Assembly: GCA_023383015.1 (NCBI GenBank)
Contig: JAHDXW010000018.1
Span: 1-64,000, forward strand
Direction of reading: 5' to 3'
Length of the DNA: 64,000 bases
Origin: Paracoccaceae bacterium
Lineage (GTDB): Bacteria; Pseudomonadota; Alphaproteobacteria; Rhodobacterales; Rhodobacteraceae
The notes under the pieces were generated by a model. It ran no database searches. It was not told where the DNA came from and saw only the letters and a list, made by a program, of their open reading frames with translations. Shown in pieces: positions 1 through 8,001 of this stretch. Each line of letters begins with the position of its first letter. The first letter of the stretch is position 1. The position numbers were made by a program, and so were the translations under genes.

Positions 1-125
1 CCGCCCGGCTTGCCGGCGTGCGGCGGAAGGCGCTGGCCGCGATCGCCGCGGCCGGGGCGACGGAGGGGGTCGAGGCGGCGCTGGCCGGGGCACTGGCCGA
101 GATCGCGGCACTGGCAGCGACCTAG
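1..125 (+). CDS. 3' end of an unidentified gene
   Basis: Frame 3 is open from the window edge to a TAG at 123-125. The visible 40 residues are Ala-rich and helical-looking and end in EIAALAAT, with no recognisable domain. The GC-rich third positions match the neighbouring genes, so this is probably the C-terminus of a real protein whose start lies outside the window. It runs in the same direction as the glycosyltransferase cluster that follows but is separated from it by about 240 bases. In that gap I see only a short ATGCC/GGCAT hairpin at 201-214 and the ribosome binding site of the next gene. Confidence 0.45.
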   Translation, partial: ARLAGVRRKALAAIAAAGATEGVEAALAGALAEIAALAAT

Positions 126-366
126 AGCGTCTCCTCCGCCCTCCTCCCGCCAGACCGGCCGGGGCGCCCCCCCGGGCAAGCGGCGATTGGCGGTTGCTCC
201 ATGCCCCGCGGCATCGTAAGACCCCGGCGAGGGCAGGGAGAGCCGCCACGCAGCACGGGCGCCGGCGCATGGTCATGACAGGCACCGGGGCCGGCCGGCG
301 ACGGCAGTGGCTGGCCGCCGGTGCCGCCCGCACCGCGCCGGCCCGCCGCCCGGGTCAGGAGGGGCC

Positions 367-888
367 ATGAGCGCGGGCATCGCCGAGGCCATCGCCGCGC
401 TCGATGCGCTCCGGGCGGCCGCGGGCTCAGGCCCGGTGCGGGACGGCACCGCCCCGGTTCCCGGCATCTGGTTCTCGCTGGACGCCGAACGCGGGCAGAC
501 CGAGGGCAGCTATGCCACGCGCCCGGGCACGATGCTCGACCTGCGCATGCATGTGGTCGAGGAGGGGCGCTGGCTGACGCTGAACCTCGACACCGGCACC
601 GAGGATCTCTCGCAGCGGCGGCTGTTGGGCATCTACGCGCGCAGCCGCGCCTCGCGCGCCATGGCGGTGCGCTTGGCCTTGCGCATCGGCCATGCCGAGG
701 GCTTCGAGGACATCCCCTTCCCGCGGCAGATCGTCGGCTTCCCGGAGACCAGCACGCATGTCGACCATGTGCTTGTCGCCGCGTCACCCGCGCTGCGGAC
801 CGAGCCGCACTGGCGCAACCTGATCCTGTGGTTTCCCACCGGGAGCTTCACCTTCGAGCTCGAGGACCTGCGGCTGTTCATGGCATGA
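367..888 (+). CDS. hypothetical protein preceding two glycosyltransferases
   Basis: This encodes 173 aa with no recognised domain. The ATG at 367 is chosen because a strong AGGAGGGG ribosome binding site lies at 357-364; the frame is also open upstream. There is no signal peptide and no membrane segment. The middle is beta-rich (RPGTMLDLRMHVVEEGRWLTLNLD) and the end is aromatic (LILWFPTGSFTFELEDLRLF), which suggests a compact soluble fold. Its TGA overlaps the ATG of the next glycosyltransferase (ATGA at 885-888), so the two are translationally coupled. A role in the same surface-glycan process is inferred from position only. Confidence 0.75.
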   Translation: MSAGIAEAIAALDALRAAAGSGPVRDGTAPVPGIWFSLDAERGQTEGSYATRPGTMLDLRMHVVEEGRWLTLNLDTGTEDLSQRRLLGIYARSRASRAMAVRLALRIGHAEGFEDIPFPRQIVGFPETSTHVDHVLVAASPALRTEPHWRNLILWFPTGSFTFELEDLRLFMA

Positions 889-1850
889 GGCTTTCGGTCG
901 TCATCCCCGTGTGGAACGATCCCGCCGGCCTCTCCCGGCTGCTCGGCGACATCGCCGGGCTCGGGGTCGCCGAGGAGGTGATCGTCGTCGACGACGCCTC
1001 CGACCCGCCCTGCACCGCCGAGGGCTGCCTGCCGCCCGGCGGGTTGGCCGGGGAGCGCCTGGTCTGGCGGCGGCTGGAGGACGCCGGCGGCGCCGGCCGG
1101 GCCCGCAACGTCGGCCTGGACGCGGCCGGCTGCCCGCATGTGATGTTCGTCGACGCCGACGACCGCCTCCTGCCCGAGCTCGGGCCGCTGATGGCGGACC
1201 TCGACGGGCAGGAGTTCGACTTCGCGATCTTCCGCCATGCCGACAGCCGCGCCATCGCCCTCGGCGGGCAGGGGCCGCTCGAGCCCGATGCAAGCCTCTG
1301 GCGCCGCATCGCGGCCGGCGCCGCGCCGCGGCCGCTCGACGGCGCGCAGACCCGGCTGCTCTGCCGCATCTCGGCCTATCCCTGGAACAAGGTCTACCGG
1401 ACCGCCTTCCTGAGGGGCGAGGCCATCCGCTTCACCGAGATCCCCGTGCACAACGACCTCGCGCTGCACTGGGCCTGTTTCATCGCCGCGCGGCGGGTGC
1501 TGGCCAGCGACCGGATCTGCTGCCTGCACCAGGTCTCCGACGACGGCCAGCACCTGACCCTCCGGCGCGACAGCGACCGGCTGCGCGTGTTCGAGGCCCT
1601 CGACGAGGTCGCCGCACGTCTGCGGGCGACGGCCGACGCAGGCCGCTTCGCCGAACCCTTCGTGGAGTTCTGCCTGCGGCTCTTCGACTGGATCCCGGCC
1701 CGCCTCGACAGCCCGGCGGCGCGGGACGAGTTCGCTCTCCGCTCCGGCCGCTTCCTCGGCGCGCTCGGCGCCGACTTCCTGGCGCTCGCGCTCCTGCGCA
1801 ACCCCTCGCTGGCGGGGCCGGCCATCGCGCGGCTGCGGGCGGCGGCCTGA
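885..1850 (+). CDS. family 2 glycosyltransferase
   Basis: This encodes 321 aa. The N-terminus shows the GT-A fold of GT2 enzymes: MRLSVVIPVWNDPAGL, then the nucleotide-binding strand VIVVDDASD, then the metal-binding D-x-D motif in VMFVDADDRL. It presumably transfers a sugar from a nucleotide donor to a glycan or lipid acceptor on the cytoplasmic face of the membrane. No membrane helices are visible. The start overlaps the upstream stop by 4 bases, and the end overlaps the next ATG by one base (TGATG at 1848-1852). Donor and acceptor cannot be read from the sequence. Confidence 0.88.
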   Translation: MRLSVVIPVWNDPAGLSRLLGDIAGLGVAEEVIVVDDASDPPCTAEGCLPPGGLAGERLVWRRLEDAGGAGRARNVGLDAAGCPHVMFVDADDRLLPELGPLMADLDGQEFDFAIFRHADSRAIALGGQGPLEPDASLWRRIAAGAAPRPLDGAQTRLLCRISAYPWNKVYRTAFLRGEAIRFTEIPVHNDLALHWACFIAARRVLASDRICCLHQVSDDGQHLTLRRDSDRLRVFEALDEVAARLRATADAGRFAEPFVEFCLRLFDWIPARLDSPAARDEFALRSGRFLGALGADFLALALLRNPSLAGPAIARLRAAA

Positions 1851-3025
1851 TGCGGGTCTCCTTCATCGTCATCACCTGCGATGCTGCGGCCCATGCCGGC
1901 CGCTGCCTTCAGTCCCTCGCCGCCGCCGCGGCCCCCGGCGACCAGGTGATCATCATCGACGACGCCTCGGCCGACGGCACTCCCGCGGTGATCGCGGCCG
2001 CCGCGCCGGCGCTGGCGGCAGCCACCGGCGCGGCGCCCGACGCCGTGCTGCTCGGCGCCCGGACCTGGGGCGGCATCGCCTCGGCGGCCAACATCGGCCT
2101 GGCGCGCGCCGACGGCGAGGTGGTCGTCTTCGTCGACGGCGAGGGCTGGCTTGCACCGGAGGACTTCCGCATCTGCCGGTCGCGGTTCGAGGCCTCGGGC
2201 GAGGATCTGCTCTTTGCGGGGTTCATGGAGTTCGACAGCGCCGCCGGCACCTTCCGCCCGCCTGCCGACCGCGACCGCTGGGCGCTCGCCGGCACCGGGC
2301 CGGACGAGGCCGGGCGCCGGCTGCTCGCCCTGTCGCTCGACGCCGCCCCCTGGCGGCGGCTGCATCGCCGCAGCCTGATCGAGGCCCACGGGCTGCGCTT
2401 TCCCGAGGGGCCGCTGCCGCACGAGGAGCACCCCTTCCACTGGGCGCTGTGCCTGAAGGCGCGCCGGATCGGCTTTGCCGACCGCATCGTCTGCTTCCGC
2501 CGCGACGCTCCGGCGGCGGGTGCGGCCGGCGCGGATGCCGCCGCCTTCCTCGCCCACTACCGGACGATCGCGGCGATGCTGCCGCCGCAGGACGCGGCGC
2601 TGGCAGCCGCGGCGATGGAGTGGCTGGTCGCGCAGATGGCCCGCCACCTGCCGGTGCTGCCGGCCGGGGCGACCTGGGCCTATGTCCGCCAGGCCGCCGC
2701 CGTGCTGCGCGGCTTTGACCCGGCGGTCTGGCGGGCGCTGGCCGCGCCACGCTTCGCCGGCACCCCGGTCGGCAGCGCCGTCGAGCAGCTCATGTCGCTT
2801 CCCCCCGAGACCGTGGCCGGGCTGTGGCTGGCCGAACGGCAGGCCGCCGGCACCGCCCGGCTGCGCGAGGATCTGGCCGCAATCGCCGGCCGGCTTGACG
2901 GGATCGCCGCGGCGCATGACCGCGCCGCCGCCGCTGCCGCCGGCACGCGCGAAGGGGTCGAGGTGCTGCTCGCCGCGGCCGAACTGCGCGCCCTCGCCGG
3001 CCTCGCCCGGCCCGGCGGCGGCTGA
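1850..3025 (+). CDS. family 2 glycosyltransferase with altered D-x-D motif
   Basis: This encodes 391 aa. It starts MRVSFIVITCDAAAHAGRCL and has the GT2 strand QVIIIDDASADGTP. The position expected to carry the D-x-D metal ligand reads VVFVDGEGWL, that is D-G-E, so metal binding or activity may differ from its upstream neighbour. The C-terminal third is an Ala/Arg-rich helical extension (from about residue 320, VEQLMSLPPETVAGLWLAE onward). It is the third gene of an overlapping three-gene unit and ends 22 bases before the convergent M50 protease gene. GT2 membership is clear; the substrate is unknown. Confidence 0.82.
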   Translation: MRVSFIVITCDAAAHAGRCLQSLAAAAAPGDQVIIIDDASADGTPAVIAAAAPALAAATGAAPDAVLLGARTWGGIASAANIGLARADGEVVVFVDGEGWLAPEDFRICRSRFEASGEDLLFAGFMEFDSAAGTFRPPADRDRWALAGTGPDEAGRRLLALSLDAAPWRRLHRRSLIEAHGLRFPEGPLPHEEHPFHWALCLKARRIGFADRIVCFRRDAPAAGAAGADAAAFLAHYRTIAAMLPPQDAALAAAAMEWLVAQMARHLPVLPAGATWAYVRQAAAVLRGFDPAVWRALAAPRFAGTPVGSAVEQLMSLPPETVAGLWLAERQAAGTARLREDLAAIAGRLDGIAAAHDRAAAAAAGTREGVEVLLAAAELRALAGLARPGGG

Positions 3026-3047
3026 GGCCGCCGGCGCCGTCCGCGCC

Positions 3048-4121
3048 CTACCGGCCCGACAGGATCATGAACTCGCCGACGTTCTCGGCCGTCACATAGC
3101 CCACGACCCGCCCGCCCGGGGCGGCCACCGCCACCGCCGGGGCGGCGGCGCGGTGCATCGCCTCCAGGGCCTCGTCCAGCCGCACCGAGATCGCCACCAC
3201 CGGCACGTCGCGCGCGATCGCCGGGGCGATCGGGCCGGTGCGCCGGCCCTCGGCCAGGGCCCCGAACAGCGCGTGCCGGGTCAGGAACCCCACCAGCCGG
3301 CCGTCCTCGGCAAGCACCGGGAACTCGTGCTGGGTGGTGCGGATCAGCGCATCGGCGGCATCGGCCAGCGAGGCGGACTCGGGCAGCGTCTCGAAGCGGG
3401 TGATCATCGCCGCCCGCACCCCGACATTGCGCGCCGCATCGCGCATGGCCACGTCGCTCGCCTCGGCCTGGGCGGCGATGAAGACGAAGATCGCGATCAG
3501 CACGAGGATCGGGCTGCCGCCCGTCAGCCCCAGAAAGCCGAACAGGAAGGCAAGCACCTGCCCGGCGGTCGCGGCGATGCGCGTCGCCCGCACCCGGCCG
3601 AGGCGCATCGCCAGAAGCGCCCGGAACACCCTGCCGCCGTCCATCGGAAAGGCGGGAATCATGTTGAAGGCGACGAGGAAGAGGTTGACCGCCGCCACCC
3701 GGCCCCAGAACCCCGCCCCGGCATCCTCGATCGCGGCCAGCCGGGCGACGTCGGTGTCGACCCCGAGGACGAGCACCAGCACCGCCCAGATCGCCACGTT
3801 CACCGCCGGCCCCGCCAGCGCCACGGCGATCTCCTGGCCGGGCCGCTCGGGCATCCGCTCCAGCCGGGCAAGCCCGCCGATCGGCAGCAGCGTGATGTCG
3901 GGGGTGGCGATGCCGTAGCGGCGCGCCATCAGCGCATGGCCGTACTCATGGGCCACGACGCAGGCGAACAGCACCAGGATGAAGGCCACGTTCTCGGCCG
4001 CCGCCGCCGGCCCCCCGGCCAGCCAGGCGACCGCGCCGATCCACAGCAGCAGCAGGAAGAAGGTGGCATGAACGCGCAGTTCCGAACCGAAGAGCCGGCC
4101 GAGGGGGAAGGACCAGGTCAT
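3048..4121 (-). CDS. M50-family site-2-type metalloprotease with CBS domains
   Basis: This encodes 357 aa. The zinc site HEYGH lies at residues 58-62 inside a membrane helix, and the second metal-ligand motif NMIPAFPMDGGR follows with Asp161. About five or six hydrophobic segments cover residues 18-215. The last ~120 residues form a pair of CBS domains (VRAAMITRFETLPESASLADAADALI and a second copy near VPVVAISVRLDEALEAM), which in this family bind nucleotides. It is likely an intramembrane protease of the SpoIVFB/S2P type; the target is unknown. It is co-directional with gshB but separated from it by 126 bases. Confidence 0.9.
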   Translation of the reverse strand: MTWSFPLGRLFGSELRVHATFFLLLLWIGAVAWLAGGPAAAAENVAFILVLFACVVAHEYGHALMARRYGIATPDITLLPIGGLARLERMPERPGQEIAVALAGPAVNVAIWAVLVLVLGVDTDVARLAAIEDAGAGFWGRVAAVNLFLVAFNMIPAFPMDGGRVFRALLAMRLGRVRATRIAATAGQVLAFLFGFLGLTGGSPILVLIAIFVFIAAQAEASDVAMRDAARNVGVRAAMITRFETLPESASLADAADALIRTTQHEFPVLAEDGRLVGFLTRHALFGALAEGRRTGPIAPAIARDVPVVAISVRLDEALEAMHRAAAPAVAVAAPGGRVVGYVTAENVGEFMILSGR

Positions 4122-4247
4122 GCGTCATCCTCAGGGCGAACGGGGAGAGGCTAGACCATCCCGGCCGCCGGCACCACCCGCCCCCGCGGGCACCGTGCCC
4201 GCCTGCCCGCCCCGGCAACCCTGCAACCCGGCCGCGCGCGCCCGCGA

Positions 4248-5201
4248 TCAGCCGCCGCCGGCGCGGCAGCGCGCCTCCACCGCCTGCCAGATGCGGGCGG
4301 CAACGTTGATGCCGTCGAAGCGCTCGAGCTCCTGGATTCCGGTCGGAGAGGTGACGTTGATCTCGGTCAGCCAGTCGCCGATCACGTCGATGCCGACGAA
4401 CACCAGTCCCTTCTCGCGCAGCACCGGCCCGATCGCGGCGCAGATCGCGCGGTCGCGGTCGGTCAGCACGGCCTTCTCGGCCCGGCCCCCGACATGCAGG
4501 TTCGACCGCGTCTCGCCGGCCGCCGGCACCCGGTTGATCGCCCCCACCGCCTCGCCGTCGACCAGGATCACGCGCTTGTCCCCGCCCGCCACCTCGGGCA
4601 GGTACTTCTGCACGATCAGCGGCTCGCGCGAGAAGCCGGTGAACAGCTCGTGCAGCGCCGCGAGGTTGCCGTCGTTGGGGTCGAGCCGGAACACCCCGGC
4701 GCCGCCGTTGCCGTAGAGCGGCTTGAGGATGACGTCGCCATGCGTCGCCCGGAACGCCCGGATCGCGGCCAGGTCGCGGGCGATCAGGGTCGGCGGCGTC
4801 AGCCCGGGGAAGCGCAGCACCAGAAGCTTCTCGGGCGCGTTGCGCACCCAGAAGGGGTCGTTGACCACCAGCGTGCGCGGATGCAGCAGCTCCAGCAGAT
4901 GGGTGGTGGTGATGTAGGCCATGTCGAACGGCGGATCCTGGCGCAGCCACACTACGTCCCAGTCGGCGAGGTCGACCTCGGCCTCGGGCCCGAGGCTGAA
5001 GTGGTCCCCCTCCACCCGCCGCACCGCCAGCGGCCAGCCCCGCGCCAGCACCCGCCCGTCGCGGAACACCAGCCGGTCGGGCGTGTAGTAGAACAGGCTG
5101 TGGCCCCGCGCCTGCGCCTCCTCGGCAAGCCGGAAGGTGCTGTCGGCGCGGATGCTGACCGAACCGATGGGATCCATCTGGATCGCGACCCTGAGTGCCA
5201 T
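4248..5201 (-). CDS. gshB: glutathione synthetase
   Basis: This encodes 317 aa, the usual length for the bacterial enzyme. It begins [34 protein letters not shown], a typical GshB N-terminus. The ATP-grasp region includes [18 protein letters not shown] and, near the end, a metal-binding [24 protein letters not shown]. It ligates glycine to gamma-glutamylcysteine using ATP to make glutathione in the cytoplasm. It follows yraN and rsmI in the same direction, the usual alphaproteobacterial order, with 67 bases between yraN and gshB. Confidence 0.96.
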   Translation of the reverse strand: MALRVAIQMDPIGSVSIRADSTFRLAEEAQARGHSLFYYTPDRLVFRDGRVLARGWPLAVRRVEGDHFSLGPEAEVDLADWDVVWLRQDPPFDMAYITTTHLLELLHPRTLVVNDPFWVRNAPEKLLVLRFPGLTPPTLIARDLAAIRAFRATHGDVILKPLYGNGGAGVFRLDPNDGNLAALHELFTGFSREPLIVQKYLPEVAGGDKRVILVDGEAVGAINRVPAAGETRSNLHVGGRAEKAVLTDRDRAICAAIGPVLREKGLVFVGIDVIGDWLTEINVTSPTGIQELERFDGINVAARIWQAVEARCRAGGG

Positions 5202-5268
5202 CGCCCGCCCCTCCGCGTGCTGCTCCGCGGGCTAGATGCCCCAGCCGCGGCCGCGGTGCAATGGCCGC

Positions 5269-5652
5269 TCAGGCGGCGAGGGCGTTGGCCATCACCGCCA
5301 CCCGGCCGGCGCCGTCGACCAGCGCCACGTCGAAGCGCATCTCGGCATCCTGTCCGCGCGGGTCGTCGGCCAGGAACTCCAGCGCCGCGTCCATGATCCG
5401 CGCCGCCTGCCTCGGGCCTAGGCGGGTGGCGGCGGCGGCGAAGCCCGCCGCTGCCTTGACCTCGACGAAGACATGCGCCGCGCCGTCGCGCAGGACGAGG
5501 TCGATCTCGCCGCTCCGCCCGCGCCAGCGGCGCGCGACCACCCGGGCCCCGGCACGGGCGAAATGGGCGGCCACCGCATCCTCGGCGGCCCGCCCGGAAA
5601 GGTCGGCGCGCCGGCCCGAAAGTCTGCGCGCCGCGCAGGCCGCGCCCCTCAC
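5269..5652 (-). CDS. yraN: YraN/UPF0102 family nuclease-like protein
   Basis: This encodes 127 aa from a GTG at 5650-5652 that overlaps the rsmI stop as GTGA. That start gives the normal family length. The core SGEIDLVLRD...HVFVEVKAAAGF carries the E-I-D...E-x-K residues of the PD-(D/E)xK nuclease fold, preceded by the conserved GRAAEDAVAAHFARAGARVVARRWRG. The family is thought to act on DNA, possibly branched or recombination intermediates, but its role is not firmly established. It lies between rsmI and gshB, its usual neighbours. Confidence 0.9.
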   Translation of the reverse strand: MRGAACAARRLSGRRADLSGRAAEDAVAAHFARAGARVVARRWRGRSGEIDLVLRDGAAHVFVEVKAAAGFAAAATRLGPRQAARIMDAALEFLADDPRGQDAEMRFDVALVDGAGRVAVMANALAA

Positions 5653-6665
5653 CGGCGGCCCCTGAGCGCCAGCGCCGCCTGGTAGACCCGCCGCCGCGGC
5701 AGGCCCAGCGCCGCGGCCACGGCATCGACCGCCTGCCGCAGCGGCCGGTCGGCAAGGGCCTCCTCCAGCATGCTCTGCATCGCCTCCTCCGTCTGTCCGT
5801 CGCGCGGCGGCCCCGCCTGCGGGCGCGGCCGGTCGATCACCAGCACGATCTCGCCGCGCGGATCGGCGCCTCCGAGCCGCAGGGCAAGCTCGCCGAGCGT
5901 GCCGCGCAGCACCTCCTCGTGCAGCTTGGTCAGTTCCCGGCACAGTGCCGCCGCGCGTCCCTCCCCGAGGATCTCGCACAAATCCCCTAATGTTTCACGA
6001 ACGCGCCTGGGCGATTCGAGCAAGACCAGCGTCGCCTGCACATCGGCCAGCCCGGCAAGGAACTCCTGCCGGGCCCGGGGCTGCGGCGGGGGAAAGCCGG
6101 CAAACAGGAAGCGGTCGGTGGGCAGCCCGGCAACCGTCAGCGCGGCCAGCACCGCGGAGGGGCCGGGAACGGCATGGACGGCGACGCCGGCCTCGATCGC
6201 GGCGCGGGCGAGGCGGAAGCCCGGGTCGGCGACCAGGGGCGTTCCGGCGTCCGAGACATATGCCACCGAGCGACCCGCCGCGAGCGCCGCGAGCAGGCGG
6301 GGGCGCATCGCCTCGCCGTTGCGGTCGTGGTAGGGCAGGATCGTCCGCCCGGCCAGCGGGATGGCGTGGATCGTCAGCAGCTGGCGCAGGCGGCGGGTGT
6401 CCTCGGCGGCCAGGAGCTCGGCGCCGGCGAGCACGTCGACGGCGCGCAGCGTGATGTCGCGGGCGGCGCCGATCGGGGTGGCGACGAAATGCAGCCCGGC
6501 CGCGGGCGGCCGCGCGGCCTCTGCGGGTGCCTGCGGCCACCCCGCCCGGTCCGGCCGCCCGGGCGCCTCCGGCCCGGCGGGCACCTGCGTCCCCGCAGGG
6601 GCGCCGGCCGCCCCGGCCGGGCCGGCGGGGGGGGGCGGCGGGCGGGGCGGCGGGCGGGCGGACAT
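5649..6665 (-). CDS. rsmI: 16S rRNA (cytidine1402-2'-O)-methyltransferase
   Basis: This encodes 338 aa. It methylates the 2'-O of C1402 in 16S rRNA with S-adenosylmethionine. Family motifs are LHFVATPIGAARDITLRAVDVL, LLAAEDTRRLRQLL, VAYVSDAGTPLVADPG and VHAVPGPSAVLAALTVAGL. The domain proper starts near residue 57; before it is a Pro/Ala/Gly-rich extension encoded partly by a run of nine G (6627-6635), so the true start is uncertain. I chose the ATG at 6663-6665 because it is the last in-frame Met before the domain and clears the divergent gene. A promoter shared with the divergent lipoprotein gene is expected in 6666-6768. Confidence 0.92.
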   Translation of the reverse strand: MSARPPPRPPPPPAGPAGAAGAPAGTQVPAGPEAPGRPDRAGWPQAPAEAARPPAAGLHFVATPIGAARDITLRAVDVLAGAELLAAEDTRRLRQLLTIHAIPLAGRTILPYHDRNGEAMRPRLLAALAAGRSVAYVSDAGTPLVADPGFRLARAAIEAGVAVHAVPGPSAVLAALTVAGLPTDRFLFAGFPPPQPRARQEFLAGLADVQATLVLLESPRRVRETLGDLCEILGEGRAAALCRELTKLHEEVLRGTLGELALRLGGADPRGEIVLVIDRPRPQAGPPRDGQTEEAMQSMLEEALADRPLRQAVDAVAAALGLPRRRVYQAALALRGRR

Positions 6666-6768
6666 CTGCCGGTGAACCTCCGCACAGGCCGGGATGGCAA
6701 GTTTACTTCGCTCCGGCGACCTTCTAGGCTGCCACGCAGTGCCGTCGGCGCGTCGCGAGGAGGAGCCC

Positions 6769-8001
6769 ATGGTTGCCGTTCTTTCAGCCGCCCGCAAGAT
6801 GTTCGCACGGCTGCGGCCGGGCCGTGCCGCCGCGGCGGCCGGCGGCCGGCTGCGCCGTCCGGCCCTTGCCGCGGCGGCCGTCGCCGCCCTTGCCGGATGC
6901 GACCCGGGGGCGGTGCCGATGGGCGGCGCCGGCCCGGCGATCGACACCCGCGCCGCGGTGCCGGTGGCGCTGCTGGTGCCGTCGGGCTCGGGGCAGGCCT
7001 CCGACGCGGTGCTTGCCCAGGCGCTCGAGAACGCCGCGAGGCTTGCCGTCTCCGATCTCGACGGGGTGCAGATCGACCTGCGCGTCTACCCCACCGCCGG
7101 CCAGCCCGCGCAGGCGGCGGCGGCGGCGGCGCGCGCCGTCGAGGAGGGCGCCAAGATCATCCTCGGCCCGGTCTTCGGCGGCGAGGCCAACGCGGCGGGG
7201 CTGGCCGTCGCCAGCCGCGGCATCAACGTGCTGTCCTTCTCCAACAACGCCGACATCGCCGGCGGCAACGTCTTCGTGCTCGGCCCGACCTTCGCCAACA
7301 CCGCCGCGCGGCTGGTCCGTCACGCCCGCGGCCAAGGCATCACCCGGCTGATGGTGGTGCACGAGCGCACCACCGCCGGCGAGGTCGGCCGCGCGGCGAT
7401 CGAGCGGGCGGTGGCCGCCTCCGGCTCGACGGTTGCGGCGGTGGGCTCGTTCGAGTTCTCGCAGTCGGGCGTCGTGGCCGCGGTGCCGTCGATCGCCGGT
7501 CAGGCGCGCGGGTCGGGGGCGCAGGCGCTGTTCCTGACCGCCGACACCGCCGGGGCGCTGCCGCTGCTCACGCAGCTGCTGACCGAGAACGGCGTCTCGC
7601 CCGAGGTGACGCGCTTCATCGGCCTGACCCGCTGGGACATCCCGGCGGCCACCCTCGCCCTGCCGGGCATCCAGGGCGGCTGGTTCGCGCTGCCCGACCC
7701 CGTGATGTCGCAGCGCTTCGCCGGCCGCTACCAGGCCGCCTTCGGCGCCGCGCCCCACCCCATCGCCGGACTGGCCTATGACGGCATCGCCGCCATCGGG
7801 GCGCTGGTGCGGGCCGGGCGCGGTGATGCGCTGACGCGCGAGGCGCTGACCCAGCCGTCGGGTTTCGTCGGGGTCGGCGGCATCTTCCGCCTTCTGCCCG
7901 ACGGCACCAACGAGCGCGGGCTGGCGGTGGCGCAGGTCCGCAACGCACAGGTGGTTGTGATTGACCCCGCTCCCCGCAGTTTCGTCGGCGCCGGCTTCTG
8001 A
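6769..8001 (+). CDS. LpoA-like penicillin-binding protein activator lipoprotein
   Basis: This encodes 410 aa. A basic N-terminus and hydrophobic helix lead to a lipobox ALAGC with Cys44, so it should be lipidated and probably sits in the outer membrane. The mature part is a type-I periplasmic-binding fold (VPVALLVPSGSG, AKIILGPVFGGEANAAGLAVA, GITRLMVVHERTTAGEVG), as in the C-terminal domain of LpoA, which stimulates peptidoglycan synthase PBP1a in enterobacteria. The LpoA N-terminal TPR part is absent. The ATG at 6769 has a GAGGAGGAG ribosome binding site. It is divergent from rsmI, its usual neighbour, and overlaps the glnD start. Confidence 0.88.
   Translation: MVAVLSAARKMFARLRPGRAAAAAGGRLRRPALAAAAVAALAGCDPGAVPMGGAGPAIDTRAAVPVALLVPSGSGQASDAVLAQALENAARLAVSDLDGVQIDLRVYPTAGQPAQAAAAAARAVEEGAKIILGPVFGGEANAAGLAVASRGINVLSFSNNADIAGGNVFVLGPTFANTAARLVRHARGQGITRLMVVHERTTAGEVGRAAIERAVAASGSTVAAVGSFEFSQSGVVAAVPSIAGQARGSGAQALFLTADTAGALPLLTQLLTENGVSPEVTRFIGLTRWDIPAATLALPGIQGGWFALPDPVMSQRFAGRYQAAFGAAPHPIAGLAYDGIAAIGALVRAGRGDALTREALTQPSGFVGVGGIFRLLPDGTNERGLAVAQVRNAQVVVIDPAPRSFVGAGF

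Noticed and set aside
201-214. ATGCC-CCGC-GGCAT hairpin before the first complete gene
   Set aside because: The stem is only five base pairs with no T-run and no link to a start or stop codon.
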